Assembly: GCF_009870125.1 (NCBI RefSeq)
Contig: NC_046681.1
Location: 29,472,001-29,536,000 of the forward strand
Length of the DNA: 64,000 bases
Reading direction: 5' to 3'
Source: Drosophila pseudoobscura
Taxonomy: Eukaryota; Arthropoda; Insecta; Diptera; Drosophilidae
A model generated the notes under the pieces. That model did no database searches. It saw only the letters and a list, made by a program, of their open reading frames with translations, and was not told the DNA's origin. Shown one piece after another: positions 58,731 to 64,000 of this stretch. The stretch's first letter is position 1; each line of letters starts with the position of its first letter. A program made the position numbers and the translations under genes.

Positions 58731-60435
58731 GCTCTGGGCGCCGAAAAACATAACATAAATTTACTTTTTGGCCGGACAACGGCCGCTTAGAAGGACCCGC
58801 TGGAAAAAGGACACTCGAACGCCCATGGAGATAAAATTGTCAAATGTTTGATGAATGCGAAACGAAATGAAAATTTATTTATACTCGTATGTACTGGTAT
58901 GGGTAGGGGTTTGTATCTGTGTCTGTGTCTGTGTCTGTGTTTGTGTGATGTTGGATGTTGGATCGGAATGACGGAAATTCCCGCTCCATTTAGTATTATA
59001 TTTTATTTTATTTGGTATTTTCATAGAATAAATAGATCACAGAAATATTTGCGGCTCTCTCGGTCTTTTTCCATGGTTCCGTGTTTATTTGGGTATGCAA
59101 AAAACGTTTTAAGTTAATTTGCCATGAAGTTTTTGGGGCCGATAGGAATTGAACGGGAATTTGTTTTCAATTTTTGATACCCATGCAGAGCAGGGTATTA
59201 TGATTTTGATCAGGTGCACTTTTGATAGCCTTCAGAAATATTTGTATACATTTGTATTTGTTATGATAATTGTATGCATTCTATCGGCTGCCGTGCGAGC
59301 AGTCCGTGAAGCTAATGAGCTTTTTCGCAAGCTTTTCAGGTTTGATTTCAATTAAAAGTCAAGCGCTTTTAAATAAGAGAAGCACAATTTATTGTTGCAT
59401 GCGGAGCGAGGCGACGTATGCTTATGGGGAATGTATATATATTGGTATGTGTGTGTGAACGACCGAGGAACTACGATGTGATTCTGGTGGCTACGAAGAT
59501 CAGCTCGAGTCAGACCCAGGGCAAGCGAAACGAAGTGCCCGTGGCTTAGCGAGATAGAACGAAACAGAGCGACAGAAGCAGAGCGCTAGAGCAGGCTCGG
59601 GCTGCAGCTGATCCGAGAACGCACGACAGATGGAGCGCGGCAGAAGTGCAGGCACGAAGAAGGTGGATAGAGAGGCGAAAGAACTGCCTCTGCCGCTGCG
59701 ACTGCATTTGCGGTATAACATCGATTTGGTACAGAGGGCAGTGCAAGCAGCGAACAATGTTGGTGGATTTACATACATTACTCTACACCACTGGCTATTA
59801 AGGAATTTGTTGATTGATATCGGGCTCGGAGTTCGATTCTCAGCGCTATTATTTTGGCTATAATACAAAGCTGAACTTAAACAACGTTCGTTTCTAATGG
59901 AAACTAAATTGGTATCAGGAGTATGTATAAATGGGTTGTGTACCAATCTATTTCTACCGATCTATTTCTAAATCTTTTAGGGCGTACTGCCTCTGCGCCA
60001 TATTCACAATATTTGCCTCTGCGGCTGTTATTGTATCTATGTATATCTATCCAGAGTATATAGCACTTCGATCACCAAAGGCCACCCTCTGTAACCATTT
60101 ATTTTGAACGCTTGAGCCTTTTTTGGTTGGTCAATAAAAAATACTAAAACGAAAATTGAGCCATTGACATTTGAGTTAAGTTATTTATTTATGTTCTTTA
60201 GCGAAACATACTTATATTGATTAAAAATATCCTGTCATCGTGTCAACAGCTTTTCTCCCCTCCGATACGGCTCCCACCGTTATTTCCAGCCTCATTCGGT
60301 TCCGCCTTTCAGGCTGGCAGGAAGGAAACTTTTGCTCATCGAAGCACAAAATTAGTGTGGAGCTAATTTACAGGCATCTACAGCGGATAGAAGGACCCAT
60401 CTATGGGATAGAAGAGGAAAACACGTGTCAGTTCT

Positions 60436-60436
<1 letters not shown>

Positions 60437-60471
<35 letters not shown>
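60437..60471. repeat. (CA)n microsatellite
   Basis: A pure CA dinucleotide run. Confidence 0.9.
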
Positions 60472-60473
<2 letters not shown>

Positions 60474-63459
60474 CCCCAGGAGGCGGTGGGAGGGAGAGGT
60501 GGAACGGACAACGTGACGTGCCACTCATCGCCATGAGCCTTGAAAATTTATTAACACATGCCAATCATAAAAAAGTGCAAATCGCATTTTCATTCGAACA
60601 AAGCCGCCCCCGACCAGATATCGAAAACGGAAAGGAAAAGCCTCTGCTGGGGGAAAGGGCATTCCAGCGGGAGAATTCAACTGAAAATCGGCAGGGGATT
60701 CACCATGAAATATATATTCAGTAATGGCATGAAATCCGAGTGTTCTTGCATACTTATCTTTGGGTGAATCCTATTCTAAATTCATTTTAAAAAAGGTGTT
60801 TTCCCGCTCCGAACCCGAATCGCTTTCGTGGCTAATCGGCTTTGGGGAACGCCATTCAAATGGCAATTTTGCTAGGCAGCTCCAAAATTACAGTCACGTT
60901 TTCGATTATGAAAAATGCTATTTTCTTTTTCTTGTATTCCGACTTGCCACACGACTCCCCGCGAGTGGAATCCACCCAGTACCAGTGGTTTTTCTGCTGT
61001 TTGTGTTCCGTCCTGTTCTGTTGATTGTAGGTGCATTCAAACATTTATTCATTTATTCGTTTATTATTTATAACCTGCAGAAAAGGACAAAGAGCCTCGG
61101 CTCGGTCCAGGGACAGGAGCACAAATGTGTTGCACTCTGCTGTGGCAGTGTTGCAATATGCACAAAGAGCCAACAGGAAGGAAATTTAAAGACCGCCTGC
61201 GGTTGGGCCAAAACTATTAATTGATTTTGTCTCTGCCTCTCGGTCTGTGGTGGGGTTATGGCTATACCTTGCCCCCCTCCGCCCCGTGGAGACCTCCTCC
61301 ATTCCGATTACTGTGGCTTTTGTGCAGTGGGGCGCGGCATTAGCTCTCGGACACCGAACACCGAACACCGAACTGAACTGCTTAACTCTCATGCAATTTG
61401 CAGGCTGGGGACAGCAGCAGAGTCGCACGAAAAAAGTCAACTACTTTTTGGCTCGCTCCAGCAACCCGCATAAATCTCAGGCCCAGAGAGAGCGAGAGAG
61501 TGGGAGAGAGAGAGAGCACTTTGGTTATACTACTCGTACGTTCAACGACAAACAATTTTATTGTGCTTGCCACATGCAACGCACACTGGCAGACAGGCAG
61601 ACACTCGCACACAATCGCACATGGGTATATCCTTGGACAATGGTATATGAGTGAGGTTAGTGGCCAACAACGACGAAAATTGCAAAAGGATATGACTTAC
61701 ACACGCCCGAAGCACACACACAGAGACAGGGAACAAGCCAAAGCTCTGGAGGAGGGTATACCGACCTAAAATGTACCCTATACCGGGCACTATCTTAGTG
61801 GGGAAAAAGGATGTATCCATCAGCTTGGAGGGGAATATATTAGGAGCCTGCTGCCCCCCTTTTTACAGGGTACTACCACAGAAACACACTCAGACAGGGG
61901 CAGAAGTACACACTCTCATAGGAAGGAGAGCTAGAGAGGAGCACAGACACAGCCCCAGCCCCAGCCTCAGCCACCCGTGCGGTTGCAGTTTTATGCGTTG
62001 GCATGACTACCCCCCCCATCAGCCACGCCCACTGTCACAAAGTGGAGGAAAACAGTGGAAGAACGGGGACAGAGACGGGGTTGGGGACTGCATTCCACAT
62101 AAGAGCATTTCCCAGCACAGCTTGATCCTTTTTTATCTTCTATTTGATTTTCATTTTTAATACGAAAATAAGTTTAGCTTAAAATTGAATTATTTGATTT
62201 ATTTTTAGAGAAAGAGAACGGGAACGGGAACGAGAACGAGAACTCCAGAAGGAGATACGGGACACGGATACATAGAGCTAGAGAGTACCGGCGAGGGGGA
62301 GAGCTGGAGGGGGGACGGAGGTTAGAGTGTGCAGAAAACTTTTCTTATTTGGCCTGAACCAGGGCCAAAAGTGCTTTTGGCCGGTCCAATGTTTGTTAGC
62401 CAGTTTTGTCTGCGCTTTTGACTTTGAGCATAATTTAATCGGATATTTGTTGCTGGTGCAGCTTCCGTTTTCCGTTTTCTAGTTTCCAGTTTCATATTAT
62501 TTAAGTTTTTCCCTTTATCCGCTCTTCCCATCTCATCCTCTCTCTCTTTCCCCAATAGATTTTTACAGATTCCATTTGACAAGCAAAACTAAATGGAAAT
62601 TTTTCTAAATCAAATTTACGTTGTAGCATTTTTTCTATACGAGGATTTTGTTGGTTTTTTTTGGGTTAGTCATGGCTTGCGGAGCAAAACAACAGATTTT
62701 AATCACCTTAATTAGTTTACGGTTGCGATTTCGCAAAAACGAAACAAAGTGAAACCGAAAAATGTAGACCAAAAATAAGGGCGAAAAAAGAAACTTCCGA
62801 GAAGTCGGAGATTCGAATACTCTTTGATTTGGGTTTCAGCCATTCGTTTTTATGGTAACTAACAGACTTTTATTTGGAATAATATCTGGGGTTACTGAAT
62901 AACCACCCCCAGAAGTTGGGGTTCTCATTTGGTTTGAGATATTCCATAATTTTCCTGGAATACTTTGGAATATCTGAACATAGAAGTCTATAATGCATTA
63001 CGAACAGACTTGTATCGTCTCTAAAATGTTGTTTATTTATTTTCAGAGCTATTTGGAACCTTTATCTATAGTATCCATATGGTAATGTCTACCATGTATT
63101 TCTTTTCGGCATTCCATTCCAGCCATTCCTAGGAAGAATGGTGTAAGATATTCCCATGACATCTGTATGGATCTTGGACACCTATGGAACCATTTGAATG
63201 GTAAGTAGTCTCTATATCCATTCTTGTAGAGATGCCTTTTTCTTATATGCCCTCCTTCGCGGCGGAGTCTAAAGAGCGGTCCAGTGGATAAGACCTTCCT
63301 CGGATAAAGGGCATCGAGATGGGTGAAAAGTAAGACTAACATCTCCAGCAACCATTTGCTGGGATGAAAAATTGCTTTGGCAAACAAGTTTGCACATGTT
63401 GCAGCGGGCAGCGTGCAGCGTGCAACGTGCAACCTGCAACTGTCTGTATGAGAGAGAAT

Positions 63460-63460
<1 letters not shown>

Positions 63461-63495
<35 letters not shown>

Positions 63496-63573
63496 ATGCA
63501 ACGTGTTTGTTAGCCAAATTGAATTTATGACCTGTGGCGCTACACTTACACACACACACACACAGACACACAC
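63461..63573. repeat. Facing (TG)n and (CA)n arrays
   Basis: A (GT)n run of about 30 bases (63462-63491) is followed, after about 55 bp of unique sequence, by a (CA)n run (63547-63564) with further CAC repeats. The two arms are complementary and could form a long imperfect hairpin. Confidence 0.7.
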
Positions 63574-64000
63574 AGATACACAGACACTCAGGGAGAACCT
63601 GTGGCAGGTACACCCAAGCGGCAAGAGGATGAGGTGACTCTTTGCCCGGGCGACATTGTTAAATTTTGCGTTCTAATAGCCAAAGTGTTGCACCTGACAG
63701 TTGGGACAGCCAACGAGCCAGAATGTGCCCCGTCACACTTGACCCCCAGCGCCAGCCCCAGCCCCGGCCCGGCCCTTTGGCACCCCCCCTGCCATCCATC
63801 CCCATTTTTCGACTGTTTTAATATGCCAGCTTATTTGATGGAGTTCCTTTTGGGGTTCGGCTTCTGACTTTCTGACGACTTTTCGGGGAATAAACCCCAA
63901 ATTGGATGTGCAAATGGTTGAGAAAAACAGATTTGTTGTGGAATGGAAATCCTAATGATAATCTGAATGAATGGCTGATTGAATGAATGGAAATGAGCTG

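Larger units (their letters stand above)
55490..64000. other. Intergenic DNA, no gene supported
   Basis: Dense microsatellites and G-rich tracts dominate: (AC)n 56111-56132, G-rich 56597-56606, CCCACG hexamers 56839-56867, CAGAAC hexamers 57539-57562, TCTGTG hexamers 58915-58940, (CA)n 60437-60471, GAACGG/GAACGA hexamers 62215-62243, TG/CA pair 63461-63573. The large minus frame at 56364-57032 reads through such repeats and is rejected. Confidence 0.5.

Noticed and set aside
59826..59860. tRNA-like T-arm (GTTCGATTC)
   Set aside because: No matching acceptor, D-arm or anticodon arm could be placed around it.

Overview
The window looks like nuclear DNA of a Drosophila-type fly. Four things point there: short introns with GT/AG ends, DRE core promoters (TATCGATA) at two genes, a ZAD-type C2H2 zinc-finger gene (a family expanded in insects), and a Beaten path (Beat) immunoglobulin-family gene spread over long introns with other genes inside them. 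The abundant (CA)n, CAG-like and C/G-rich simple repeats recall obscura-group flies. The species is inference, and no sequence search was possible. Most of the 64 kb is non-coding.

Layout. 1-4.3 kb: intergenic. 4.34-6.35 kb (+): a two-exon gene for a 526-residue basic protein with a PAM2-like motif near the N terminus and an eIF4E-binding-like motif near the C terminus. Its 3' end and downstream DNA (1,054 bp) are repeated in direct tandem at 6.91-7.97 kb with no difference I could find. 8-29 kb: intergenic, with simple repeats, a cuticle-protein-like fragment at 19.2 kb, a PEVK/titin-like fragment at 24.1-24.3 kb (-), and a possible non-coding first exon near 18 kb.

30.2-46.5 kb (-): a six-exon Beat-family gene. 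Every exon joins in phase to give a signal peptide, two Ig domains and a hydrophobic C-terminal segment, but one in-frame TGA interrupts the second Ig domain. Intron 2 holds a same-strand nested gene for an acidic 153-residue protein with its own poly(A) signal. Intron 1 holds an intronless, structurally reduced Ran-like GTPase gene (-) and, tail to tail with it, a 31-codon ORF (+).

46.5-54.2 kb: upstream DNA of the Beat gene, with candidate 5' exons near 49.6-50.5 kb and an unusual cluster of TAACAG motifs at 50.6-51.0 kb. 54.2-55.5 kb (+): a ZAD zinc-finger gene with a DRE promoter, six complete fingers and a seventh cut by TAG. 55.5-64 kb: intergenic, rich in microsatellites.

The genes do not form one pathway. 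The recurring theme is recent change: a tandem duplication, nested or retroposed genes, stop codons inside conserved domains and gene fragments. Nothing resembling an operon, CRISPR array, phage or complete transposon was seen.
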